Counted from the first letter of the stretch, positions 24,033 through 32,292 are shown. The stretch: 64,000 bases of DNA from REEB95 sp963810055 (GCA_963810055.1 CAWEME010000020.1:62001-126000); one strand, 5' to 3'. Program-made: numbers and translations. Notes: generated by a model from the sequence alone, not told the origin.

Positions 24033-25466
24033 TCAACGAGGCAACAGGATAGCGGCGTGCAGACCGCCGCCCGGCCGGTTGGCAAGGGTAAGTTCGCCGC
24101 CATGGGCCTGCACGATGGAGTGCGCGATCGCCAGCCCAAGCCCAGTCCCGCCAGTGTCACGGCTGCGCGAATCCTCAACCCGGTAGAACGGCTGGAACAC
24201 GCGCGGCAGCTCCGCATCGGGAATTCCCGGCCCATCATCGTCGATGGTGATCTCAATCGTCTTCGCCGTAGTGGTGATAGCCACCCGAGCGCGCTTGCCG
24301 TACTTCACGGCGTTGTCGAGCAAATTGGTGATCGCGCGCTTCAATGCGCCCGGTTGGCAGTCGTGGATCAGCGGCTGTGTCGGCTGCATCGTTATCGGCA
24401 ACCCGGCGTCCGCCATGTCGTCCACCACGCTGACAAGAAGAGCGGCGATGTCAACGCGCCGGCGTGGTTCCGTACGCACCTCGTCGCGGGCGAAAGCCAG
24501 TGTTGATCCGATCATCTCGTCCATTTCGCCGATGGTCGCCAGCATCTTGTCGCGTTCGTCGCCGTCGGCGACCTCCTCGGTCCGCAGGCGAAGCAGCGTT
24601 AGCGGCGTCCGCAGATCGTGCGACAGTGCCGCCAGCATCTGAGTGCGGCTCTCGACCAGCCGCCGCAGCCGCTCCTGCATGCGGTTGAAGGAGCGCGCGG
24701 CGCCTTGCATCTCAATGGTGCCGGTTTCGGCGATGGGCGCCGCCGTGACGTCGCGGCCGAGGCGATCGGCGGCGGCGGCTAGCAATCCCAGCGGCGCCAT
24801 GACGCGCCGCACCGCCCACACCGAAACCGCGAGCACGACCGCACCCATCAACCCCATGGCGATGATGAATTGCCACGACACCGCCGGCGCGCCCTGCGGC
24901 AGCGTGGTGGCGAACGATAGCCATTGGCCGTCGCTCAGCTTGACCGCCACCTGCAGGCCCCGCCACCCGCCGAAATTCGGCCCCATCATGTCGCGCATCA
25001 TCCCGCTCATATCAGCCATTCCGCCCGCCGGCCCAAATGACGGCCCGTGATCGAAAGGCAGCCCGAACCGCGCACCGGCGGACGGACCTGACGGCTCGAA
25101 AACGGCAGCCCGCACCTGACGATCGGGCTGGGCGGGAAGCTGCTGCAGCACATAATCTTCGATCGCCTTGGCGGCGCCTTCCGCCTCGGCCGGTAATTGG
25201 TCCGGCGGCCGGGGTGAGAGCGAGACGCTGAAGGTAGGATCGCTCAGCGCCTCTACAATGCGCGGGCGCCAATCGGCCGGCGCTTCTTCCACCAGGCGGG
25301 AGAGGTTGGCGACGCGCTGCGCCGCCGCGTAGCCGCCGATCGCGCGCACCGCCTCCTCGCGTGCGCCGGCATAGACCCAGGCGCCAATCAAATGCGAGAC
25401 CACAAGCCCGACCAGCAGGATCAGGAGCGTTTGGCCGAACAGACTCTTGGGCAGGAAGCGGGTCAT
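24033..25466 (-). CDS. Sensor histidine kinase with Met-rich periplasmic domain
   Basis: A 477-residue membrane kinase. The start ATG at 25466 overlaps the regulator stop as ATGA. Helix 1 is residues 10-33, the periplasmic sensor about 35-197, helix 2 about 198-219, followed by a HAMP region. The H box LAALSHDLRTPLTLL has phospho-acceptor His283. The N box is LKRAITNLLDNAVKYGKR, with DDDGPGIPDAELPRVFQPFYR and GGTGLGLAIAHSIV beyond. In the sensor, residues 150-161 hold six Met (GMADMSGMMRDMMG), which suggests Cu(I)/Ag(I) sensing. The module resembles the EnvZ/PfeS group. Confidence 0.93.
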   Translation of the reverse strand: MTRFLPKSLFGQTLLILLVGLVVSHLIGAWVYAGAREEAVRAIGGYAAAQRVANLSRLVEEAPADWRPRIVEALSDPTFSVSLSPRPPDQLPAEAEGAAKAIEDYVLQQLPAQPDRQVRAAVFEPSGPSAGARFGLPFDHGPSFGPAGGMADMSGMMRDMMGPNFGGWRGLQVAVKLSDGQWLSFATTLPQGAPAVSWQFIIAMGLMGAVVLAVSVWAVRRVMAPLGLLAAAADRLGRDVTAAPIAETGTIEMQGAARSFNRMQERLRRLVESRTQMLAALSHDLRTPLTLLRLRTEEVADGDERDKMLATIGEMDEMIGSTLAFARDEVRTEPRRRVDIAALLVSVVDDMADAGLPITMQPTQPLIHDCQPGALKRAITNLLDNAVKYGKRARVAITTTAKTIEITIDDDGPGIPDAELPRVFQPFYRVEDSRSRDTGGTGLGLAIAHSIVQAHGGELTLANRPGGGLHAAILLPR

Positions 25467-26182
25467 TCCCGGCTCACGTCGGGGGTGAAGATGTAGCCGC
25501 CGCCCCAAACGGTTTTGATGAGTTTCGGGTCGGCCGGATCGGCCTCGATTTTCTTGCGCAGGCGGCTCACCTGCGTGTCCATGCTGCGGTCGAAACTGTT
25601 AGCCGCGCGGTGACGGGCGAGATCGAGCAACTGGTCGCGGCTCAAGGTGCGTTGCGGATGCTCGACCAGCGCCAGCAGCAGGTCGAATTCACCCGTGCTC
25701 AGCGGCACGGCGACCCCGTCTTCACCCAGCAATTCCCGCCGGTCGACGTCGAACGCCCAGCGCTCGAATCGGTAGCGCTTGGGTATGTCCTGATTGGCCG
25801 GAGGCACGCGCGCGCGATTACGCCGCAGCACGGCACGGATGCGCGCAACCAGCTCGCGGCTACCGAACGGCTTGGGCAGATAATCGTCGGCGCCCATTTC
25901 GAGCCCGATCACACGATCGACCTCGTCGCCCTTGGCGGTGAGCATGATGACCGGAATGTCGGACGTTGCCCGCAACGAACGGCACAGCGACAGCCCGTCC
26001 TCATCGGGCAACATCAAGTCGAGCAAAATCAGGTCGATGCGCGCATCAGCCAGCACCTTGCGCATGCCCTTGCCGTCGCCGGCGGTGCTGACGCGAAAGC
26101 CGTCCTTGACGAGCGCCCGCGATACCAAGTCGCGCATCTCGCGATGGTCGTCGACAATCAGAATGTGCGCGCTAGCGTTCAT
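25463..26182 (-). CDS. OmpR-type response regulator
   Basis: A 239-residue transcription factor paired with the kinase that overlaps its 3' end. Receiver domain: ILIVDDHREMRDLV, phospho-acceptor Asp55 in LILLDLMLPDEDG, VIMLTAKGDEVD and DDYLPKPFGSRELVARIRAVLRR. The C-terminal winged helix includes RYRFERWAFDVDRRELLGEDGVAVPLSTGEFDLLLALVEHPQRTLSRDQLLDLARHRAANSFDRSMDTQVSRLRKKI. The likely targets are its own promoter and the divergent Met/Gly-rich gene at 26364, which share the 181-bp intergenic region. Confidence 0.95.
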   Translation of the reverse strand: MNASAHILIVDDHREMRDLVSRALVKDGFRVSTAGDGKGMRKVLADARIDLILLDLMLPDEDGLSLCRSLRATSDIPVIMLTAKGDEVDRVIGLEMGADDYLPKPFGSRELVARIRAVLRRNRARVPPANQDIPKRYRFERWAFDVDRRELLGEDGVAVPLSTGEFDLLLALVEHPQRTLSRDQLLDLARHRAANSFDRSMDTQVSRLRKKIEADPADPKLIKTVWGGGYIFTPDVSRE

Positions 26183-26363
26183 GGGGCAAATTTAGTTCGG
26201 GCCGGGCTGATTGGGCAAAAACATTGTAACGATATCTGCCGGATGGCCAGTCTGACACAATTGGTCACAAAATCGCTCTCCACTGACAAACTTGAGTGAC
26301 AGGCAGCGCCTCTAATGCGGGTCAGCGGCGGTAGTCACCGTTGCGAGCAAAAGGAGAAATTCG
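26183..26363. promoter_or_regulatory. Divergent regulatory region, two-component system / Met-Gly-rich operon
   Basis: A 181-bp AT-richer gap between divergent starts. TGACA half-sites occur at 26253-26257, 26284-26288 and 26297-26301, with CACAATTGGTCACAAA nearby, candidates for response-regulator binding. AAAGGAGAAATTCG is the ribosome-binding site of the gene at 26364. The operator assignment is inferred only from position and repeated half-sites. Confidence 0.4.
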
Positions 26364-26915
26364 ATGAAACCCCGCAAAATTATGATTGGTCTCGGCGTCG
26401 CAACTGCGCTTGCGGCCGGAATTGGGGCTTACAGCTATACCGCGTCCGCTCAGGATGCCGGTTACGGCCCGGGCATGATGGGCGGTTACGGACCCGGCAT
26501 GATGGGTGGTTACGGACCGGGTTATGGACCGAATGGCGGAAACGGCTACGGCCCCGGCTATGGGCACATGGGCGGTTACGGCCCCGGCTGGATGGGCCCC
26601 GGCATGATGAATGGCTACGGTCCGGGCGGCGGCTACGGCCCCGGCATGATGGCCTGGGGCGGCTCTTACGGGCCCTGTGCCGGCGGGTGGGGAGCGCCGC
26701 AGCAGCAGGCCAACCTCAATCTCACCGTCGATCAGGTGAAAAACAACATGGAGCAATGGCTGAAGGCGAAAGGCAACCCGCACATCAAGCTCGGCAACGT
26801 CGCGGTGAAGGATGCCGACACCATTACCGCCGACATCGTCACCACCGACAAAGACGCGCTGGTGCAGCGCTACGTGATCAGCCGGCATACCGGCTTCATC
26901 CAACAGACGGAGTGA
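26364..26915 (+). CDS. Secreted Gly/Tyr/Met-rich protein
   Basis: A 183-residue exported protein with no named family that I can assign. The signal peptide is MIGLGVATALAAGIGAYSYTASA-Q. Residues 30-110 are tandem GYGPGMMGG-type repeats with paired Met and several His, a composition that could bind Cu(I)/Ag(I). The C-terminal 70 residues are a compact domain (NLNLTVDQVKNNMEQWLKAKGNPHIKLGNVAVKDADTITADIVTTDKDALVQRYVISRHTGFIQ) resembling PepSY-like/YpeB-like folds. It is first in the plus-strand operon, three bases before the SHOCT gene. A periplasmic metal buffer is the inferred role. Confidence 0.8.
   Translation: MKPRKIMIGLGVATALAAGIGAYSYTASAQDAGYGPGMMGGYGPGMMGGYGPGYGPNGGNGYGPGYGHMGGYGPGWMGPGMMNGYGPGGGYGPGMMAWGGSYGPCAGGWGAPQQQANLNLTVDQVKNNMEQWLKAKGNPHIKLGNVAVKDADTITADIVTTDKDALVQRYVISRHTGFIQQTE
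26457..26650 (+). repeat. In-frame GGTTACGGCCCGGGCATGATG-like tandem repeats
   Basis: Imperfect 21-27-bp units encoding GYGPGMM with spacers, inside the Met/Gly-rich gene. The first two units are nearly identical (26459-26507). Confidence 0.75.
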
Positions 26916-26918
26916 ACC

Positions 26919-27230
26919 ATGTGGGGCTATGGACCTTATGGAATGATGGGCTACGGCGGCGGTTGGGGCCCGATGATGCTCTTCGGCGGGTTTTTCTGGA
27001 TAATTCTCCTGACCCTCGGCGTAGTGGCGGTGATGTGGGTCGTGCGCGCTTCCTCGCATGGTGCTCGCTATACGCCGCGCACCGAATCGAGTTCTTCGGG
27101 GTTGAGCATTCTCGAAGAACGCTATGCCCGAGGCGAAATCAACCGTGACGAGTATCTCCAGAAGGAGCAAGACATCCTCGAACGCGGCGGCCCGACCGCT
27201 CAGTCCCAGCCTGAAGGGCATGCGCCATGA
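26919..27230 (+). CDS. SHOCT-domain small membrane protein
   Basis: A 103-residue protein. The N terminus repeats the upstream theme (WGYGPYGMMGYGGGWGPMM). One membrane helix follows (FFWIILLTLGVVAVMWVVRA, about 24-44). The C-terminal SHOCT motif is LSILEERYARGEINRDEYLQKEQDIL, a short helical oligomerisation module. The spacing of three bases from the preceding gene shows co-transcription. Small SHOCT proteins of this type are frequent in copper-resistance operons. Confidence 0.85.
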   Translation: MWGYGPYGMMGYGGGWGPMMLFGGFFWIILLTLGVVAVMWVVRASSHGARYTPRTESSSSGLSILEERYARGEINRDEYLQKEQDILERGGPTAQSQPEGHAP

Positions 27231-27267
27231 ACACGATTGATCGCCGGACTGCCCTGGAGGCAGGACT

Positions 27268-27618
27268 ATGGATACATTGATCTACTTTCTGGTCGTCGCG
27301 GGCCTGTTCCTTCTGATGATGCGTTTTGGCTGCGGCAGTCACGTCATGGGGCATGGTCATGGCCACGACGACTCGCGCTCTCATTCCGACGATTCCAGCG
27401 GAGAGAGCGATCGGTCGATGCCTCCCCAAAAAGACGTTGATCCCGTCTGCGGAATGACTGTCGACACCGCGACCGCGAAATCGGCCATTCATCAGGGCCG
27501 CGCCTACTATTTCTGTTCGCAGGATTGCCGAGAGAAATTCGAAGCCAATCCCGCTCTTTACGTCAAGCCAACGACAGATACATCGCCGGCAAAGGAGCAC
27601 CATCATGGCTGCTGCTGA
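27268..27618 (+). CDS. YHS-domain protein with membrane anchor
   Basis: A 116-residue protein. One N-terminal helix (TLIYFLVVAGLFLLMMRFG) precedes a His-rich stretch (HVMGHGHGHDDSRSH). The YHS domain DPVCGMTVDTATAKSAIHQGRAYYFCSQDCREKFEANPALYV contains three Cys typical of the metal-binding YHS module, and the tail is HHHGCC. The same domain begins the P-type ATPase downstream. A metallochaperone or metal sink role at the membrane is inferred. CCTGGAGGCAGGACT serves as ribosome-binding site. It overlaps the next gene by 14 bases. Confidence 0.85.
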   Translation: MDTLIYFLVVAGLFLLMMRFGCGSHVMGHGHGHDDSRSHSDDSSGESDRSMPPQKDVDPVCGMTVDTATAKSAIHQGRAYYFCSQDCREKFEANPALYVKPTTDTSPAKEHHHGCC

Positions 27619-27934
27619 GACACCATCCGAGGCCGCAAGGCGCAAGGCGGGTATCCCACTTTCGGCCGGTCGGGCGCCGACCATTCCGGTATTGGCATTT
27701 GGCATGGCGCTGGGCGTGTTCTTTGTCGTTTCATATATCCTTTGCGTTCTCGGCTACCTGCTCTTCCCGAATCTCCCCATAGAGCATGCAGCACTAGCCA
27801 TCATCTTACCCGGCTTCACGCTCTTGAGCTGGCCCAGCTTTTTCTTGGGTCTCGTCGAAAGCTTCGGCTGGGGTTGTTATGTTGCACTGATCTTCGGACC
27901 TCTGTTCAATTTCTTCGTTGCACGAATCAAGTAG
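27605..27934 (+). CDS. DUF5676-family membrane protein
   Basis: A 109-residue protein with two or three helices: PTIPVLAFGMALGVFFVVSYILCVLGYLLFP, the LAIILPGFTLLSWPSFFLGLVESFGWGCYVALIFGPLFNFF region, and a short basic C terminus. The pattern matches the small DUF5676 proteins found in heavy-metal operons; their function is unknown. Translation is coupled to the YHS gene by the 14-bp overlap. Confidence 0.8.
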   Translation: MAAAETPSEAARRKAGIPLSAGRAPTIPVLAFGMALGVFFVVSYILCVLGYLLFPNLPIEHAALAIILPGFTLLSWPSFFLGLVESFGWGCYVALIFGPLFNFFVARIK

Positions 27935-27948
27935 CGAGGAGTAGCGCG

Positions 27949-28209
27949 ATGGACCACGAAGACCATGGGGGCGGAAAGCCAGGTTTCTTTGCCTCCCGCG
28001 CAAATATCGTTCTGGTCGGCTTTCTCGCGATCGGCGGTTTTTTTCTTGTCGCTGAGCATCGCGCGCATCTAATTCCATACCTGGGGTTATTGCCCTTTCT
28101 GCTGATCCTCGCCTGCCCGCTGATGCATCTGTTCATGCATGGCGGCCACGGCGAACATGGCGGCGGAGGCAATTCCGACAATCATCAAAACCCGCCGGAT
28201 CGGCATTGA
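27949..28209 (+). CDS. DUF2933-type small membrane protein
   Basis: An 86-residue protein. The start is ATG at 27949 (MDHEDHGGGKPGFFASRANIVLVGF) with GCGAGGAGTAGCGCG upstream. Two helices (IVLVGFLAIGGFFLVAE and HLIPYLGLLPFLLILACPLMHLFMH) are flanked by His-rich ends (MDHEDH and HLFMHGGHGEHGG...NHQNPPDRH). DUF2933 proteins accompany copper-resistance genes in many proteobacteria and probably bind metal at the membrane face. It is followed after 24 bp by the truncated methyltransferase relative. Confidence 0.85.
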   Translation: MDHEDHGGGKPGFFASRANIVLVGFLAIGGFFLVAEHRAHLIPYLGLLPFLLILACPLMHLFMHGGHGEHGGGGNSDNHQNPPDRH

Positions 28210-28233
28210 TGGCGGCCACACGGGAGAACGACC

Positions 28234-28353
28234 ATGCCTGACGAGGTTCCCGCCTACGGCCTGTGGTCGCTGGTCGTCGTCAATTCGGTCATTTTCATCT
28301 TCTTCACCTTCAGCTTCTTCAAACCGCAGACGGAGAGGGGATGGACGAGGTAA
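28234..28353 (+). pseudogene. Truncated isoprenylcysteine carboxyl methyltransferase-family remnant
   Basis: A 39-codon frame: MPDEVPAYGLWSLVVVNSV, a hydrophobic helix, then SFFKPQTERGW before a TAA. This is the characteristic N terminus (AYGLWSLV..NS..FI.F.FSF.KP.T.RDW) of the methyltransferase-family membrane protein that normally follows DUF2933 genes. All of the rest (about 170 or more residues, including the catalytic part) is missing; the next 88 bp lead straight to the ATPase start. A deletion that joined the two genes is the simplest explanation. Confidence 0.7.
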
Positions 28354-28441
28354 ATTATTGTATGATTGCTTGACGCGGGCTTTTGAGAGCTCGTTGTCGT
28401 GGACGGGGAACATCTCTAGCAAGCGGGGTTGCGGCGGGACC

Positions 28442-30805
28442 ATGGCCGAAGATCACGAACATCATCACGGGCATGGCGTTGCCCCAGCCGCATCCTCAGG
28501 GCCGGCGCAAACACGCGATCCCGTCTGTGGCATGGCGGTGGACCCTGCGGTATCAAAGTATCGCGCGGAGCATGACGGTGCCACCTATCATTTCTGCTGC
28601 GCTGGCTGCCGGGAAAAATTCCTGGCCGACCCTACCAAGTACCTAAAACCCGGCATACCGGCGTCGCGCCCGCACGCGCAAAACCGCGCCCTCTATACCT
28701 GCCCGATGCATCCGCAGATAAGGCAGGCCGGGCCGGGGAGTTGCCCGCTCTGTGGCATGGCACTGGAGCCTTTGGAATCCTCCGCCGAAGATACCGGCCC
28801 CAACGCCGAATTGACCGACATGACGCGGCGGTTCTGGATCGGCGCGGTACTGGTGGTACCGATGCTGATCCTCGAAATGGGCTCCCACTTTCCTGGCTTG
28901 AACCTCCACCACTATGTTTCGCCGCAGGCCTCGGTGTGGATTCAATTCGCGCTCGGCACGCCTGTCGTGCTATGGGCCGGCTCGCCGTTCTTCCAGCGCG
29001 GATGGGCATCGGTTCGCAATCGCTCGCTCAACATGTTCAGCCTGATCGCGCTCGGTGTCGGCGCGGCCTATGGATATAGCCTCGCCGCCACCTTCGCGCC
29101 GGGCTTTTTCCCCGAAGGTTTGCGGCAGGAAGGCGGCATGATGGCCGTCTACTATGAAGCGGCAGCGGTGATCACCGTGCTGGTGCTGCTCGGCCAAGTA
29201 CTCGAACTCCGCGCCCGGGAAAAAACAGGAAGCGCCATTCGTGCCCTGTTGAATCTCGCACCGAAGACTGCACGGCGCATCCGCCCCAGCGGCGAGGACG
29301 AAGAGGTGCCGCTCGATCGGGTGATCATCGGGGATCGTTTGCGCATCCGGCCCGGTGACAGCGTCCCGGTGGACGGCGTCGTTCTCGAAGGACGAAGCGC
29401 CATCGACGAATCGATGGTGACCGGCGAATCCATGCCGGTCGAGAAGGAACAAGGCGCGAAAGTGATCGGCGGTACGATCAACGGTACCGGCGGTTTGGTC
29501 ATGCGGGCCGAACGAGTCGGCTCCGACACCATGCTCTCTCACATCGTCCACATGGTTGCCGAGGCGCAGCGCAGTCGCGCTCCTATTCAGCGGCTCGCCG
29601 ACGTGGTGGCCGCCTGGTTCGTGCCGGCGGTCATTGCCGTGGCGGTGCTGGCCTTTGCCGCTTGGATGATTTGGGGACCGCCTCCGGCATTTGCCTACGC
29701 TCTGGTCGCCGCCGTTTCCGTCCTGATCATCGCGTGCCCTTGCGCCCTTGGCTTGGCGACGCCGATGTCGATCATGGTAGGCATCGGCAAAGGGGCGACG
29801 ACAGGTGTTCTGATCAAGAATGCTGAAGCTCTGGAGCGCTTCGAGAAGATCGACACGCTGGTCGTCGACAAGACCGGAACGCTAACCGAAGGCAAGCCGC
29901 GCGTCGTTGCCGTGGTGCCCGACAACGGATTCGACGAAGCCACCGTCCTGTCGCTCGGCGCCAGTCTTGAGAAATCGAGCGAACACCCGCTCGCCGCCGC
30001 CATCGTTGCGTCGGCTCACCAGCGCGGCCTTACGCTGATGGAAGTCACGGACTTCAAATCAATCACCGGAAAGGGCGTGGCTGGAGGGATCGGCGGCCGA
30101 CAGGTGGCCGTGGGCAATGCGAATCTCCTCAAGGATTTGGGCGTCGCCAGTGCCGATTTGGAGGCGCGGGCCGATGACCTGCGACGGGAGGGCGGGACGG
30201 CGATGTTCGTCGCCATCGATGGAAAGCCGGCCGGCATCATCGCCGTCGCCGATCCGATCAAGACAACGACACCGGCGGCGCTAAATAGCTTGCGGGCCAA
30301 TGGAATACGCATCGTGATGCTGACCGGGGATAACCGTACGACCGCGCAGGCTGTCGCGGCAAAGCTTGGTATCACCGATATCGAGTCCGAGGTTTTGCCG
30401 GAGCAGAAGAATGCGATCGTGCGGCGCCTGCGAAGCGAAGGCCGCGTCGTCGCCATGGCCGGCGACGGCGTGAATGACGCACCCGCGCTTGCCGAGGCTG
30501 ATATTGGTGTAGCAATGGGCACGGGCACGGATGTCGCTATGCAGAGTGCGGGGGTGACCTTGGTGAAAGGCGATCTGGCTGGTATCGCACGGGCACGGAC
30601 CCTCAGCCGCGCGACGATGCGGAATATCCGGCAGAATCTGGTACTCGCCTTCGTTTACAACGTACTTGGCGTTCCGCTGGCTGCGGGCGTGCTCTATCCC
30701 GCATTCGGCCTATTGCTAAGCCCCATCGTCGCTGCGGCGGCGATGAGCCTAAGTTCGCTATCCGTCGTCAGCAATGCGCTGAGGCTGCGACTGGTGCGGC
30801 TATAA
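28442..30805 (+). CDS. copB: Copper-type P1B heavy-metal-translocating ATPase
   Basis: A 787-residue inner-membrane pump that exports Cu+ or Ag+ at the cost of ATP. The ATG at 28442 is chosen; the frame is open further upstream but runs through other genes. The N terminus has HEHHHGHG, a YHS domain (DPVCGMAVDPAVSKYRAEHDGATYHFCCAGCREKF, about 26-62) and a metal-binding YTCPMHPQIRQAGPGSCPLCGMAL segment (about 82-107) instead of HMA domains. Eight helices follow. Key sites are MVTGESMPVEKE, CPC 432-434, D476KTGTLTEGKP, SSEHPLAAA, AGDGVNDAPALAEADIG and a C-terminal MSLSSLSVVSNALRLR. The gene symbol refers to this CopB/SilP-like group. Confidence 0.93.
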   Translation: MAEDHEHHHGHGVAPAASSGPAQTRDPVCGMAVDPAVSKYRAEHDGATYHFCCAGCREKFLADPTKYLKPGIPASRPHAQNRALYTCPMHPQIRQAGPGSCPLCGMALEPLESSAEDTGPNAELTDMTRRFWIGAVLVVPMLILEMGSHFPGLNLHHYVSPQASVWIQFALGTPVVLWAGSPFFQRGWASVRNRSLNMFSLIALGVGAAYGYSLAATFAPGFFPEGLRQEGGMMAVYYEAAAVITVLVLLGQVLELRAREKTGSAIRALLNLAPKTARRIRPSGEDEEVPLDRVIIGDRLRIRPGDSVPVDGVVLEGRSAIDESMVTGESMPVEKEQGAKVIGGTINGTGGLVMRAERVGSDTMLSHIVHMVAEAQRSRAPIQRLADVVAAWFVPAVIAVAVLAFAAWMIWGPPPAFAYALVAAVSVLIIACPCALGLATPMSIMVGIGKGATTGVLIKNAEALERFEKIDTLVVDKTGTLTEGKPRVVAVVPDNGFDEATVLSLGASLEKSSEHPLAAAIVASAHQRGLTLMEVTDFKSITGKGVAGGIGGRQVAVGNANLLKDLGVASADLEARADDLRREGGTAMFVAIDGKPAGIIAVADPIKTTTPAALNSLRANGIRIVMLTGDNRTTAQAVAAKLGITDIESEVLPEQKNAIVRRLRSEGRVVAMAGDGVNDAPALAEADIGVAMGTGTDVAMQSAGVTLVKGDLAGIARARTLSRATMRNIRQNLVLAFVYNVLGVPLAAGVLYPAFGLLLSPIVAAAAMSLSSLSVVSNALRLRLVRL

Positions 30806-31103
30806 CGCGACAACTCACCCTGTTCGCTGGCAGACTCTAGTCAATTTTCACGGAACCCCGGCTCAGGTGACGCTTATTGATTTCATGGTGAATGAGTTCG
30901 CGTCAAAAGAAACCCTCAACGCTCTGTGTCATGGATTCCCTCTTTCGCCCTCATCTTTTTAATTCAGATATAGAATCTCAAATTCCCTTCTCCGCGAAAT
31001 TCGACCGAAAACGCTCGTTTTTGATCGACCAAGAGCAGAATCAGGATTATGGTATAGGCTGATAAAAAGGCCTGTTTTACCGAGCTTTCCGGCGGAGGTC
31101 GAC
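30806..31103. other. Intergenic region after the ATPase, no feature recognised
   Basis: 298 bp, noticeably AT-richer than the flanks (TTTTTAATTCAGATATAG). No gene, clear hairpin with a T-run or repeat was found. GGCGGAGGTCGAC before 31104 is the ribosome-binding site of the next gene. Confidence 0.5.
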
Positions 31104-32183
31104 ATGAAGAAAGCGAAGATGAGGAGGACGCCAGAGGTCGAAGCTCGCATGAAGGAGGCGAGGAAGGCGCAAATCAAAATTCGCATGGAGGAGAAGAAGA
31201 ACAACCCCGGTGCGAAGGCCTGGCGGGGCAAGCGAAACCGGGAATTGCGTGTTACAGGCGCTGGCGGGCGACACGGACGTACGATGACTTTCTTCAATGC
31301 GGCTACCCGGCGGCTCGCCTGGGAGGATTACAAGCGGGTTTCGGTCGCGACGATCTGCCGGCATGCGCTCAGCACGCCATATACCTACTACAAGCGTTTC
31401 CCGAGCCGGTCGGCCTTCGAATACGGCTTGGTGCTGGTGGCCTTCAAGGAGATGACCAGGAGTTTCAACCGGGCGATGGACCCCGAATCCTGGAAGAAGG
31501 CGACTCCCCAGGCAATTGTCCACCGGCTGGTGGACAGGGTTATCGACAGCACCATGACCGTCCCCGCCATTGGCGTAACCCAGCTTGCTATTCGAATCGC
31601 CATGAGCAAGCCCAAGGGGGCGGAGCCCTATTTCGAATTCAGGGCGGCGGTCATTGACCGGGCCGTCGAATTGCTCTCCCCCAAGCTCGAAATCCCGAAT
31701 GCCAAGAAATCCGTCCGAAATGCCATTCAAATGCTATTGGCGACGGCGACGGACGAGGCCTGGCGGCACGGAATACCGTTCAAAACCGCGCGAAAACGGG
31801 AACTCGCCGGGATATACGATAATCTGGCGTTCCGCTGCCTCGGCCTTCCCCCTGGCCGGCGCGACACCAAGGAAAGCGGCGCAGTGGAAAGCCCGGAAGC
31901 CGAATTCCCCGAACATCTGCAAGCCAGCCGGCGCGACACCAAGGGATTCATCGGCTTCAGACACCCGCAAACCGGCTTCCCCGAACATCTGCAAGCCTTT
32001 TACGGGATCACCAAGCGATACCTCTGGATATACGAAAAGCTCGTGAATTCATCCAAAAAGCCGGAATTCAAATTGGATTATCCAATAGAGCCGGAAGATA
32101 CGAAAATCCTGGAAACCAGGATGAGAATGATCAAACCCGAGAAGCCGAAGAAGCCGCGCAAACGCGTATACAGAATGTTATGA
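31104..32183 (+). CDS. TetR-like regulator with long basic ends and a duplicated segment
   Basis: A 359-residue protein. The first 60 residues are highly charged (KKAKMRRTPEVEARMKEARK). Residues 60-110 look like a TetR-family helix-turn-helix (AATRRLAWEDYKRVSVATICRHALSTPYTYYKRFPSRSAFEYGLV). A helical ligand/dimer domain covers about 110-250. Then a 24-residue unit is repeated twice (RRDTK...FPEHLQA, DNA 31856-31999). The tail is basic (KPEKPKKPRKRVYRML). Typical TetR proteins have about 200 residues, so both extensions are unusual. It stands alone in the island; targets are unknown. Confidence 0.65.
   Translation: MKKAKMRRTPEVEARMKEARKAQIKIRMEEKKNNPGAKAWRGKRNRELRVTGAGGRHGRTMTFFNAATRRLAWEDYKRVSVATICRHALSTPYTYYKRFPSRSAFEYGLVLVAFKEMTRSFNRAMDPESWKKATPQAIVHRLVDRVIDSTMTVPAIGVTQLAIRIAMSKPKGAEPYFEFRAAVIDRAVELLSPKLEIPNAKKSVRNAIQMLLATATDEAWRHGIPFKTARKRELAGIYDNLAFRCLGLPPGRRDTKESGAVESPEAEFPEHLQASRRDTKGFIGFRHPQTGFPEHLQAFYGITKRYLWIYEKLVNSSKKPEFKLDYPIEPEDTKILETRMRMIKPEKPKKPRKRVYRML
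31856..31999 (+). repeat. 72-bp tandem duplication inside the TetR-like gene
   Basis: Two units of 72 bp, both beginning CCGGCGCGACACCAAGG and ending GAACATCTGCAAGCC. The centre of the units has diverged. Confidence 0.85.
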
Positions 32184-32292
32184 TGCCGAAAAAATGGGAC
32201 ACGAATTTAGGACCGCAGAAAACGAGCCGTCAAATCTACCATGCCGGTTTTTGCTGTCGCGTTTTTTGATATCCGAAAATGGAGGCTAGAAA

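Noticed and set aside
26457..26650. CRISPR-like repeat array
   Set aside because: Repeats are contiguous coding units for GYGPGMM without spacers; no cas genes anywhere in the window.
28139..28441. Upstream extension of the copper ATPase frame
   Set aside because: It runs through the DUF2933 gene and the truncated methyltransferase in another frame; the ATG at 28442 gives the expected His-rich N terminus.
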